Assembly: GCA_018716975.1 (NCBI GenBank)
Contig: DVJE01000026.1
Coordinates: 1 to 60,886, forward strand
From: Candidatus Gallacutalibacter stercoravium
Lineage (GTDB): Bacteria > Bacillota > Clostridia > Oscillospirales > Acutalibacteraceae
Direction of reading: 5' to 3'
DNA: 60,886 nucleotides
Shown: one piece after another, positions 1 to 6,822 of the stretch
How the letters are laid out: every line of letters starts with the position of its first letter
Position numbering within the stretch: the stretch's first letter is position 1
Notes under the pieces: model-generated
Databases searched by the model: none
The model's input: only the letters and a program-made list of their open reading frames with translations
What the model was told of the DNA's origin: nothing
Translations under genes and position numbers: made by a program

Positions 1-171
1 AACGACGGCGTAACCGATTACAACGACACGGACTACGGCCCGAACAACGACGGCGTAACCGACTACAATGACACAGACTATGGCCCGAACAACGACGGTG
101 TAACCGATTACAACGACACAGATTACGGCCCGAATAACGATGGCGTTACCGATTATAACGATACCAACTAT
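1..171 (+). repeat. 45-bp in-frame tandem repeat
   Basis: Near-identical 45-bp units start at 1, 46 and 91, with a fourth, diverging copy from 136. The period is a multiple of three and the differences are mostly synonymous third-position changes. This indicates selection on the 15-residue protein repeat and not a DNA-level array. The copy number to the left is unknown. Confidence 0.9.
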
Positions 172-237
172 GATGACGGCGGCAGCGACTACAGCGATGA
201 CGATGATGACGACGGAGATTCCGGATATGACGACTAA
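1..237 (+). CDS. C-terminal end of an Asp/Asn/Tyr-rich repeat protein (partial)
   Basis: The open frame runs in from the left edge and stops at TAA 235-237; its start lies outside the window. The visible 78 residues are three full copies and one partial copy of a 15-residue unit, NDGVTDYNDTDYGPN, then a poly-Asp/Gly/Ser/Tyr tail ending SGYDD. It is extremely acidic and low in complexity, so it is probably exported, a disordered linker, or a divalent-cation binder; this is inference. It overlaps the start of the VTC-domain gene and is probably the first visible gene of the VTC-DUF4956-CotH operon. Proteins with a secreted carbohydrate-binding region sit at this place in some related clusters, but the N-terminal part needed to tell is missing here. 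Confidence 0.75.
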   Translation, partial: NDGVTDYNDTDYGPNNDGVTDYNDTDYGPNNDGVTDYNDTDYGPNNDGVTDYNDTNYDDGGSDYSDDDDDDGDSGYDD

Positions 238-934
238 GCCGGAGCCGCTGTTTCAACAGCATCCTCTGCGGCACGAGTTTAAGCACCAGATCAACCTCAG
301 GGAAGATCTGGTGCTTTCCCAAAGGCTCAAAAAACTGTTTCTCCATGATAAGAATGCCGGGCCGGATGGTACATACCGAGTGACTAGCCTGTATTTTGAC
401 ACACCCTATGACGGCGCCCTGCGGGAAAAGATCGATGGGGTAAACCGGCGGGAAAAGTTCCGTTTGCGCTACTATGGGGGCGACCTTTCCTTTATCCGCC
501 TTGAAAAGAAGTTTAAGGTCAATGGGCTGTGCGGCAAGCGTAGCGCCCGGATAACGCAAGAACAAGCGCAACGGGTGCTGTGTGGAGATTTTGGTTTTCT
601 GTTGAATTGTGGCGAACCTTTGCTTATAGAATTTTACAGCAAGCTGCAGGGCAAAGGCTTGCGGCCCAAAACCATTGTGCGTTACGACCGGGAAGCCTTT
701 CTCTATGCGCCCGGCAATGTGCGGATTACGTTGGATAGGAACATACGCACAGGTTTAGGCAGTGTAGACTTTTTTAATTTAAAAAATTTTCATCTGCGCG
801 TATTAGAGCAGAGTACCGTGCTGGAGGTAAAGTACGACGCTTTTCTTCCGGATCTTGTTCGCATGGCGGTACAGGTGCCCGGGCGGCAGGCGGCGGCCTG
901 CTCTAAATACGCTGCTTGCCGGCGGTTTGATTGA
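227..934 (+). CDS. VTC-domain protein (polyphosphate polymerase-like)
   Basis: This 235-residue protein has the hallmarks of the VTC domain family (Pfam VTC), a triphosphate-tunnel fold of basic strands. Visible motifs are YRVTSLYFDTP near residue 47, REKFRLRYYG, RLEKKFKV and LEVKYD near the C-terminus. In eukaryotes this fold makes polyphosphate from nucleotide triphosphates; bacterial members next to CotH and DUF4956 are not characterised, so the reaction here is inferred. The start chosen is ATG 227, with GGAG at 214-217. The frame is open further upstream, but that stretch is the repeat gene read in another frame. The gene overlaps the upstream stop codon and is followed 24 bases later by DUF4956, so the genes are translationally linked. 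Confidence 0.85.
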   Translation: MTTKPEPLFQQHPLRHEFKHQINLREDLVLSQRLKKLFLHDKNAGPDGTYRVTSLYFDTPYDGALREKIDGVNRREKFRLRYYGGDLSFIRLEKKFKVNGLCGKRSARITQEQAQRVLCGDFGFLLNCGEPLLIEFYSKLQGKGLRPKTIVRYDREAFLYAPGNVRITLDRNIRTGLGSVDFFNLKNFHLRVLEQSTVLEVKYDAFLPDLVRMAVQVPGRQAAACSKYAACRRFD

Positions 935-958
935 AAAAATTGAGGAGGAACAGCCGCA

Positions 959-1630
959 ATGACCTTTCAGGATATTTTTAAATCCAGCTTCTTAGAGAAT
1001 ATATCCAGTATTTCTATGCTGGATATGGTAATTGCACTTGCATTGGCTTTTTTGTTGGGGCTATTTATCTTTTTCGTCTACAAAAAGAGTTACAGCGGCG
1101 TTATGTATTCCATGAGCTTTGGCGTTACATTAATTGCCTTAGCATTGATTACCACTTTGCTGATTATGACGGTGGTGAGCAACATTGTATTGTCTCTCGG
1201 CATGGTGGGTGCACTATCCATCGTTCGTTTCCGTACCGCTATCAAAGAACCAATGGACATTGCTTTTTTGTTTTGGGCCATTGCGGTGGGGATTGTATTA
1301 GCAGCCGGTCTCATTCCGCTGGCAGTATTTGGCAGCATCTTTATCGGCGCTGTGTTGTTGATTTTCTCTAAAAAGAAAACGGTAGATTCCCCCTATATTC
1401 TGGTGGTGCACTGCGAAAACAGTGAGGTTGAGGAACAGACAAGGATTTTTGTAAAGTCCCAGGTAAAGCGGCTTAATCTAAAGAGCAAGGGCGTAGACAA
1501 CGGCTGTGTGGAGCTCAACTATGAAGTGCGCTTAAAGGATGACAGCAGCGCCTTTGTCAATGAGTTAGAGGCGATGCCGGGTGTTACACGTGTGGTGCTG
1601 GTGTCTTATAACGGCGACTATATGGGATAA
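959..1630 (+). CDS. DUF4956 membrane protein
   Basis: This 223-residue protein has several hydrophobic segments in its first 140 residues and a cytosolic C-terminal domain of about 80 residues. The signature around residues 80-110 (GMVGALSIVRFRTAIKEPMD followed by a hydrophobic helix) is characteristic of DUF4956. A good ribosome site (GAGGAGGA) precedes ATG 959. The family is regularly found beside VTC-domain and CotH genes, as here. Its molecular role is unknown; an association with a membrane-bound phosphate polymer or kinase complex is a guess from the neighbourhood. The next gene begins four bases after its stop. Confidence 0.85.
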   Translation: MTFQDIFKSSFLENISSISMLDMVIALALAFLLGLFIFFVYKKSYSGVMYSMSFGVTLIALALITTLLIMTVVSNIVLSLGMVGALSIVRFRTAIKEPMDIAFLFWAIAVGIVLAAGLIPLAVFGSIFIGAVLLIFSKKKTVDSPYILVVHCENSEVEEQTRIFVKSQVKRLNLKSKGVDNGCVELNYEVRLKDDSSAFVNELEAMPGVTRVVLVSYNGDYMG

Positions 1631-1634
1631 AAGC

Positions 1635-3083
1635 ATGATAAAACATAAACATATCGATCTGATTTGTATTGCAGCGGCGGTATTGGCCGCTGCTGTCACT
1701 GTGTTGCTGATGTTCGGCGAACAGCTGGGGATTGCCAAGGCCAGCGCCAATCCCGGATATATGACCCGGCTATTTGACGATAACCGGGTGCATACCGTTG
1801 ATATTCAAATAGAAGACTGGGGCGCTTTTATTGAAAATGCGGAGCGGGAAGAATATGTTTCTTGCACGGCAAAAATTGACGGAGAGGAATTCTATCATGT
1901 AGGGCTGCGGGCCAAGGGGAACAATTCTCTGCGGCTGACGGAAGAATACGTCCTTTCTCGTTATAGCCTAAAGTTGGAATTTGATCAGTTTACAGACGGC
2001 GGCAACTATTATGGGTTAGATAAATTTTCACTAGACGCCTCTTTTCAAGATAACAGCTATTTAAAGACATATATGACCTATGATATGATGGCGTTTATGG
2101 GGGTGCCCACGCCTCTTTGCAGCTATGTTTGGGTAACGGTGAACGGGCAGGATTGGGGGCTGTTTTTGGCGGTAGAGGAACCGGAGGAGGCTTTTGCGCG
2201 CCGAAACTTTGGGAACAACTATGGCAAATTGTATAAGCCGGATTACCGTTCTTTAAAGGCGGAAAATGCCGACATAGCGTTAAAGTATATCGACGATAAT
2301 CCAGACAACTACCCCGGTATTTTTGAAAACGCCAAATTTAAAACGTCTAGGGCGGACCAGGAGCGGCTGATTGAAGCACTGCGGGTTTTATCCACTGGAG
2401 AGAATCTAGAAACAGCCGTCAATGTGGATGAGGTGCTGCGGTATTTTACGGTGCAGGTTTTTGTAATGAACTGGGATAGCTACCTAGGCCATACGGGACA
2501 TAACTATTTTTTGTATGAAGAAGACGGCGTGCTCAGCATTCTGCCATGGGATTATAACCTTGCGTTTGGCACCTATGCCCTGGGGATGACCGATCCCATT
2601 AGGGATCCCAATATTCTCATCAATTACCCAATCAATACCCCCGCAGAAGGGAAATATATGCGCAACAGGCCGTTGTATCACAATCTGATGAAGAACGACG
2701 CCTATTTTGCCCAATATCACGCATATTTTGATAAGCTTCTTTCGGAATATTTTGAAAACGGTAGGTTCGAAACCACCTTGCGGCAGACGGAAGCTCTGAT
2801 TGCCCCTTATGTGCAAAAAGATCCCACAGCGTTTTGTTCTTACGAAGATCACCAGTTGGCGGTGGACACTTTAAGCCAGGTATGCCGGCTTCGGGCGCAA
2901 AGCATCCGCGGGCAGCTCCAAGGCGCTTTTCCTGCTACCCTGAGCGGGAGGCAGGAGAATCCGGACGCCGGTGTGGATGCCTCTGCTGTTCAGCTGGAAA
3001 ATTTGGGCGATTTTGAGGATTTGCAATCCGCAAAAGAGCGGCAAGATGCTGCGCGAAAAAAGATAGAGCAAAAAAGCGCTTAG
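1635..3083 (+). CDS. CotH-family protein (kinase-like spore coat H fold), membrane anchored
   Basis: This 482-residue protein starts at ATG 1635 and opens with a basic stretch and one hydrophobic segment (about residues 8-28), a signal anchor that places the rest outside the cell. The body matches the CotH family: the early YHVGLRAKGNNS stretch, VWVTVNGQDWGLFLAVEE, NYFLYEEDGVLSILPWDYN and a later FDKLLSEYF region. Bacillus CotH is an atypical protein kinase of spore coat proteins, and the WDYN segment lies in the metal/nucleotide-binding area. Whether this homologue phosphorylates anything is unknown. It is the last gene of the operon. A longer frame upstream is rejected because it overlaps DUF4956 and would bury the signal anchor. 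Confidence 0.85.
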   Translation: MIKHKHIDLICIAAAVLAAAVTVLLMFGEQLGIAKASANPGYMTRLFDDNRVHTVDIQIEDWGAFIENAEREEYVSCTAKIDGEEFYHVGLRAKGNNSLRLTEEYVLSRYSLKLEFDQFTDGGNYYGLDKFSLDASFQDNSYLKTYMTYDMMAFMGVPTPLCSYVWVTVNGQDWGLFLAVEEPEEAFARRNFGNNYGKLYKPDYRSLKAENADIALKYIDDNPDNYPGIFENAKFKTSRADQERLIEALRVLSTGENLETAVNVDEVLRYFTVQVFVMNWDSYLGHTGHNYFLYEEDGVLSILPWDYNLAFGTYALGMTDPIRDPNILINYPINTPAEGKYMRNRPLYHNLMKNDAYFAQYHAYFDKLLSEYFENGRFETTLRQTEALIAPYVQKDPTAFCSYEDHQLAVDTLSQVCRLRAQSIRGQLQGAFPATLSGRQENPDAGVDASAVQLENLGDFEDLQSAKERQDAARKKIEQKSA

Positions 3084-3105
3084 GAGGACCCTAGCGCTTT
3101 TTTAC
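3070..3105. terminator. Bidirectional terminator between convergent genes
   Basis: A hairpin with A-rich left and T-rich right flanks (arms AAAAAGCGCTTAGG and CCTAGCGCTTTTT, short loop) lies immediately after the CotH stop and before the stop of the convergent membrane-protein gene, so it can serve both strands. Confidence 0.8.
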
Positions 3106-3106
3106 T

Positions 3107-4225
3107 TTATTGCACGGTTGTCGCGCGGTGTAAAAAATCCAGTAAGATTTGCTCTTGCTGCAATGGAAAGGTTCGGGGAATCCAAAGCGTTTTAAGCAGC
3201 AAATCTTTTTGGCGGGAGCCATAAGCGTCGTGTGTTATTTTGGTAAACTGCCCTTGGATGCAGATGGTTCTTTTTTTAACGCGGCAGGATTTCAGATGTA
3301 TCAAAGCAAAAGTAAATTCCACCCGTTCCTCCATGCTGCCGCTGTAACCGGTGTAATACAGCTGGTTTTGGGCGAGATAAATCCGCTGTACCTTTGAAGT
3401 GCCCGAGCAGTTAAGCCAATACATCAGGAGCGGTAGAAATAAGAAAAAACTGGCCGCCGCGCACACGATAAACGGCTGGCGCAGCACTTGGATTGCAAAA
3501 AGATACTGAAAATTTTTTGTAAGATAAAGCACAAACCCGGATATAAGAAAACATCCCGGGCAAATCAGCAAAAACAACAGCTTAGGGAGCCGCAGATATT
3601 GCTTTCTGCGAACGGGATCGGTTTCCAACACCAGATATTCCGATTGCGTAGCCTTCTGCATTTCTCGCGCTAATTTTATTTTTTGCCGGGCCTTATCCTC
3701 TTGATAGCCGGAACCCAAAGAGAGCGTCAGGGGAACCAGAAGCAACAGCAAAGCCGTAAGCGCAATGAGAAAGATAAAGAGGTTACTGGCGGTTAAAGAA
3801 AGCGGGGCAAATGAGACGATAGAAACGAAAAGAGTCATCAACTCCAAAATCAGTAAATAAAAGCAAACTGGTATAAATTTTGCTAAAAAACGGTTGCTTT
3901 TTATAAGGTAGCGCTTGCTTTGCTCTAAGCGTCTTAACCCTTTGCGCGGTGTATCGCCGGTAGGGCCGGAAATTGTCTGCGTATTATCGGCGTTGCGCAA
4001 ATGAGAGACGCCTATAAAGGTTAAGACGATTTTGGCGATAAGGATAGAATAAATAGGCCCCAACAAAATGAAGAATATTTTTAGGTTAAAATAGCTTTCT
4101 TCTAAGAGGCCCAGTTGCCGCGCAGGTATAAAAGACAGCAACAAGCCGAGCAAGAGAAATACCGCATAAAAGGCTAAAACCTTGAGCAGCCGTTTGCCAA
4201 GGCGCTTGCTTCGCTTGTTCGGCAT
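3107..4225 (-). CDS. Multi-pass membrane protein of unknown function
   Basis: This 372-residue protein was not recognised. It has about six hydrophobic segments: two near residues 13-33 and 45-68, two near 115-165, and two around 215-265. A hydrophilic, basic loop lies between residues 180 and 210, and a soluble C-terminal domain of about 95 residues may be a YcxB- or PH-like sheet. The last is only an impression from alternating beta-type residues. ATG 4225 follows an AAGGGG ribosome site. It is the third gene of an operon with the flavodoxin-like gene and another membrane protein, separated by four bases from the latter. Confidence 0.6.
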   Translation of the reverse strand: MPNKRSKRLGKRLLKVLAFYAVFLLLGLLLSFIPARQLGLLEESYFNLKIFFILLGPIYSILIAKIVLTFIGVSHLRNADNTQTISGPTGDTPRKGLRRLEQSKRYLIKSNRFLAKFIPVCFYLLILELMTLFVSIVSFAPLSLTASNLFIFLIALTALLLLLVPLTLSLGSGYQEDKARQKIKLAREMQKATQSEYLVLETDPVRRKQYLRLPKLLFLLICPGCFLISGFVLYLTKNFQYLFAIQVLRQPFIVCAAASFFLFLPLLMYWLNCSGTSKVQRIYLAQNQLYYTGYSGSMEERVEFTFALIHLKSCRVKKRTICIQGQFTKITHDAYGSRQKDLLLKTLWIPRTFPLQQEQILLDFLHRATTVQ

Positions 4226-4229
4226 GTGT

Positions 4230-5039
4230 TCAGCCCCTTTCTGGGGCGCCTTGTTTGTTTGAAAAAGTCAAGCAGCCCAATGTTACAGCCAAAATATCGA
4301 TCACGGTGCGCAAGATGAGATCGGGAATATCGGCATCAAAAACCAGCGGCATAAAAAAGTTAAAGAGCGCCAAATCTACGCCAAACAGCAAGCCCCCCAA
4401 GACAAGTGCCGTTTTTATCCGGCTAATGCTGCCAATATATTGATAAAGCCATGCGGTAACGCAGGCAACGGCAAAACCGGTCAATAGGGCCCACAACAAA
4501 GTTTGCGTTGTGGTATAGTCAAAAGCAGAGTAGATATCAAAATAGAGATATTGTACCAACCGTGCGGCCAGGAAGCAGCCGGTAATAGCAAATATCGGGA
4601 GGAAAAAATTCTGTTTTTTTCGTTTTATTGGCCGGTTCGCCGACCGCCCTGGTTTTGCTAAAAGCCACCCCAAAAGCAGGCCCATAACAAGCAACGCCAG
4701 ACTGTCTGCAATGGGATAAGTAACCCGATCTAGGGGCGCCACATGGGGGAGAGGCTCCCACAAATAAGCGATCCAGATAACGCAGCAGGCAATGCCGTAT
4801 TTTAGCCCCTGCAAAATTCGATTTCCTCCCATTTGGTTTCGGATGAGCAGAAACAAAGCGGCAATGAAAGAATAAGCAAGCACGCCATAAACGGTAAATG
4901 CCAACGGCATGGTGCCGTTCTGCGCAAAAACGCTAGGCTGCAAAACAGTTTGTTCCCCGGCCGGTATCGACAGTTGCCCAATCACACGAACAACTGTGGT
5001 AATAACGCCGATAAATAGTAGTTTTAAAAGGTTTTTCAC
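4230..5039 (-). CDS. Hydrophobic membrane protein of unknown function
   Basis: This 269-residue protein is mostly transmembrane, with about seven hydrophobic helices and a short basic cytosolic loop around residues 130-143 (KPGRSANRPIKRKKQ). The start is GTG 5039, which overlaps the stop of the upstream flavodoxin-like gene by two bases, a typical coupled start. No family was recognised. Its position between a flavin protein and a second membrane protein could indicate a small membrane redox or transport module, but nothing in the sequence proves it. Confidence 0.6.
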   Translation of the reverse strand: MKNLLKLLFIGVITTVVRVIGQLSIPAGEQTVLQPSVFAQNGTMPLAFTVYGVLAYSFIAALFLLIRNQMGGNRILQGLKYGIACCVIWIAYLWEPLPHVAPLDRVTYPIADSLALLVMGLLLGWLLAKPGRSANRPIKRKKQNFFLPIFAITGCFLAARLVQYLYFDIYSAFDYTTTQTLLWALLTGFAVACVTAWLYQYIGSISRIKTALVLGGLLFGVDLALFNFFMPLVFDADIPDLILRTVIDILAVTLGCLTFSNKQGAPERG

Positions 5040-5590
5040 AGTTGTGTTCCTGTTGCCTTTCCCTGTATTTCTTGGATGATGGGCTCTAATGCGTTCAAAT
5101 CTGTAAAATCCACTTGTTTTCCATAGGTTTCTATCAGCGCGCGGTTCTCTGCTGTTTGCCTTTTAGCGGGTGCTTTGCGCAAGGATTGGTATAACAGAGC
5201 CATGACGATCCGGTGGCTGTGCGAGAGCTTTTGATAATCGATACAGCCCCGCAAATGATAGATTTTTGCCCGATCAAACAGCGTTGCTGGCAATTGCCGT
5301 TGCATGGCAACCCGGATGTTGTTTTTGTTTTCCACCTCGTTGGGGTCTGCCAGCCCAACGGTAACCAAAATTAATTTCTGTTCCTCTCTAAGGGCCAGGC
5401 CCCGCAAGGTTTTTGCCAGCCCTAAAACACCGCCGGCGTATAGCCCGCCTAAATAGACGATAACCCTTTTGTCAGAAAGGGCGGGCGCGTGGCTATATTC
5501 AATCGCAGGGATACCGGTTTGTTCCGATAACGCTATGGCGTACCGGCGCGTACTGCCGTATTTGCTGCCGTAAAGAATAATATCGCTCAT
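5036..5590 (-). CDS. Flavodoxin-domain protein
   Basis: This 184-residue protein begins MSDIILYGSKYGSTRRYA, where the GSKYGSTRRYA loop matches the FMN phosphate-binding loop (T/S-x-T-G-x-T class) of flavodoxins. It continues with VIVYLGGLYAGGV and LILVTVGL, the second and third flavin contacts. It resembles the flavodoxin/HemG-like group (Pfam Flavodoxin_5) used in anaerobes for redox of unknown partners. It heads an operon with two membrane proteins. ATG 5590 is preceded by AGAAAGG. It lacks the long-chain flavodoxin insertion. The electron partner is unknown. Confidence 0.75.
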   Translation of the reverse strand: MSDIILYGSKYGSTRRYAIALSEQTGIPAIEYSHAPALSDKRVIVYLGGLYAGGVLGLAKTLRGLALREEQKLILVTVGLADPNEVENKNNIRVAMQRQLPATLFDRAKIYHLRGCIDYQKLSHSHRIVMALLYQSLRKAPAKRQTAENRALIETYGKQVDFTDLNALEPIIQEIQGKATGTQL

Positions 5591-5630
5591 AAGTGGGCCT
5601 TTCTGCTCGAAAAACGAACTGGAATTTAAG

Positions 5631-5668
5631 AAAGCAGCGCCTTCGGTAAGGGAGAGGAAGGCTGCTTT
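5631..5668 (-). terminator. Possible attenuator hairpin in the flavodoxin-operon leader
   Basis: Arms AAAGCAGCGCCTTC and GAAGGCTGCTTT (one two-base bulge) form a stem between the candidate promoter and the flavodoxin-like start. On the minus strand it is followed by a modest T/A-rich stretch. It could be a weak terminator or attenuator, or only a stable leader hairpin. Confidence 0.4.
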
Positions 5669-5698
5669 GGGCGGTGTTTAACATTTACATGCCGGCTG

Positions 5699-5726
5699 AT
5701 CTTATGAAAATATGTATAAAAGTCAA
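5699..5726 (-). promoter_or_regulatory. Promoter of the flavodoxin/membrane protein operon
   Basis: Read on the minus strand: TTGACT (5726-5721), 16 bases, TAAGAT (5704-5699). It lies about 110 bases upstream of the flavodoxin-like ATG in an AT-rich intergenic stretch. Confidence 0.55.
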
Positions 5727-5833
5727 ATTAAATTTACGTGATATTTTTGTTAAAACGATTTAAGATTTGCAGAATAATTCACACCGGCGAGGAATTTCTT
5801 TGCCTAGTGGCAAAAAATGATAGCGGCTCCTCT

Positions 5834-5861
5834 TTGCACAAAAGAGCGGCTATGCTATAAT
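5834..5861 (+). promoter_or_regulatory. Extended -10 promoter of the ABC exporter operon
   Basis: TTGCAC at 5834-5839, 16 bases, then TATAAT at 5856-5861 preceded by TGC, an extended -10. The expected start point is near 5868, leaving a leader of about 165 bases before the ATPase gene. Confidence 0.8.
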
Positions 5862-5867
5862 GTGGGC

Positions 5868-6033
5868 GAAAGCGGGCTATGCGGCCATCATTGGGCCGGC
5901 TTAACTGCTTTGGGTTTCAGCGAAAGGACACCCTCGGCTTGCCGGGGGGCCTGACTGGCGCCTCAGGCGGTAGAAAGCCTGAGCGCGACCAGAGGGGTCT
6001 GGGTCTTCGATTTGAGTGAAAGGACGAATTGTA
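5868..6033 (+). promoter_or_regulatory. Structured 5' leader of the ABC exporter operon (possible RNA element)
   Basis: The leader is GC-rich and foldable. There is a small hairpin with CGGCC/GGCCG arms near 5882-5900. A long hairpin at 5955-5992 has outer CTGG/CCAG, then CGC/GCG, then CTCAGGC/GCCTGAG arms with single-base bulges and a GGTAGAAA-type loop. An outer pairing of ACCCTC (5930-5935) with GAGGGGT (5992-5998) encloses it. No terminator follows, and the ribosome site (AAAGGA, 6019-6024) lies just after the fold. It matches no riboswitch class I could recall. It could control translation, or merely be stable. Confidence 0.5.
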
Positions 6034-6822
6034 ATGTTAGAAGTTAAAAATTTAACAAAGAGCTACCGCAAACTTCTGGCCAACGATAATTTATGTTTTC
6101 GGGCGGAAGACGGCGCTGTTACCCTGTTGGTAGGGCCCAACGGCGCAGGGAAATCGACCGCGATTAAATGTATCGCGGGGCTGTTGCGGTTTCAGGGCGA
6201 AATCAATATTTGCGGTTATCCCAACAAAACGGCCCAGGCAAAACGATATTTTGGATATATCCCGGAGATACCGGCGCCCTTTGATATGCTAACCATCGGG
6301 GAACACATGGAGTTTGTGGCCCGCGCCTACCGGGTGGAGGGATGGGAGCAGCGGGCAGATATGCTGCTGCGCCGCATGGAATTGGAAGATAAAACAAAGA
6401 AGCTGGGCAAGGAACTGTCGAAAGGCATGCAGCAGAAGCTGAGCATTTGCTGCGCGCTTTTGCCATCTCCCAAGGTAGTGCTGTTTGACGAACCGCTCAT
6501 CGGGTTGGATCCCCATGCGATTAAAGAACTAAAAAATATGATTATTGAAATGCGCAACGAGGGCTGTGCAGTATTGATTAGCACCCACATGTTGGATAGC
6601 GTCAGCGATTTTTGGGATAAAGCCCTGATTATGATGAACGGCCGTATTGTGGCAGCCCGCACCAGGGAAGAAATTGAGCGAACCGGAGAAAACTTGGAAC
6701 AACTGTTTTTCGCTATAACAGAGGGCGCTGGGCAACAAACAGCAGAAGCGTACAATGGCCATGCCGGTAACACAGAAAAAGGCGCCGGCTTCCTGGGCGG
6801 AAAGGACGGCGGCAAACAATGA
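6034..6822 (+). CDS. ABC transporter ATP-binding protein (exporter type)
   Basis: This 262-residue ATPase has every ABC motif in order: Walker A GPNGAGKST near residue 36, the signature LSKGMQQ near 130, Walker B VVLFDEP, D-loop region GLDP, and switch histidine STHM near 185. The family is that of two-gene drug, peptide or lipid exporters. ATG 6034 is preferred over the in-frame GTG 6016 because AAAGGA lies nine bases before it and the LEVKNLTKSY start matches the family. The C-terminal tail of about 35 residues is Gly/Ala-rich and poorly conserved in appearance. Its stop overlaps the permease start (ATGA), so the two form one transporter. Confidence 0.9.
   Translation: MLEVKNLTKSYRKLLANDNLCFRAEDGAVTLLVGPNGAGKSTAIKCIAGLLRFQGEINICGYPNKTAQAKRYFGYIPEIPAPFDMLTIGEHMEFVARAYRVEGWEQRADMLLRRMELEDKTKKLGKELSKGMQQKLSICCALLPSPKVVLFDEPLIGLDPHAIKELKNMIIEMRNEGCAVLISTHMLDSVSDFWDKALIMMNGRIVAARTREEIERTGENLEQLFFAITEGAGQQTAEAYNGHAGNTEKGAGFLGGKDGGKQ

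Noticed and set aside
1-180. Regular repeats that could suggest a CRISPR array or minisatellite
   Set aside because: The 45-bp period keeps one reading frame with synonymous changes and ends in a normal stop; there are no unique spacers.
1581-1634. Longer start for the CotH-family gene
   Set aside because: The extension overlaps DUF4956 and puts 18 residues before the signal anchor; ATG 1635 directly follows the upstream stop.
5868-6033. Leader as a T-box, guanidine, fluoride or cyclic-di-GMP riboswitch
   Set aside because: None of the conserved core sequences of these classes is present and no terminator follows.
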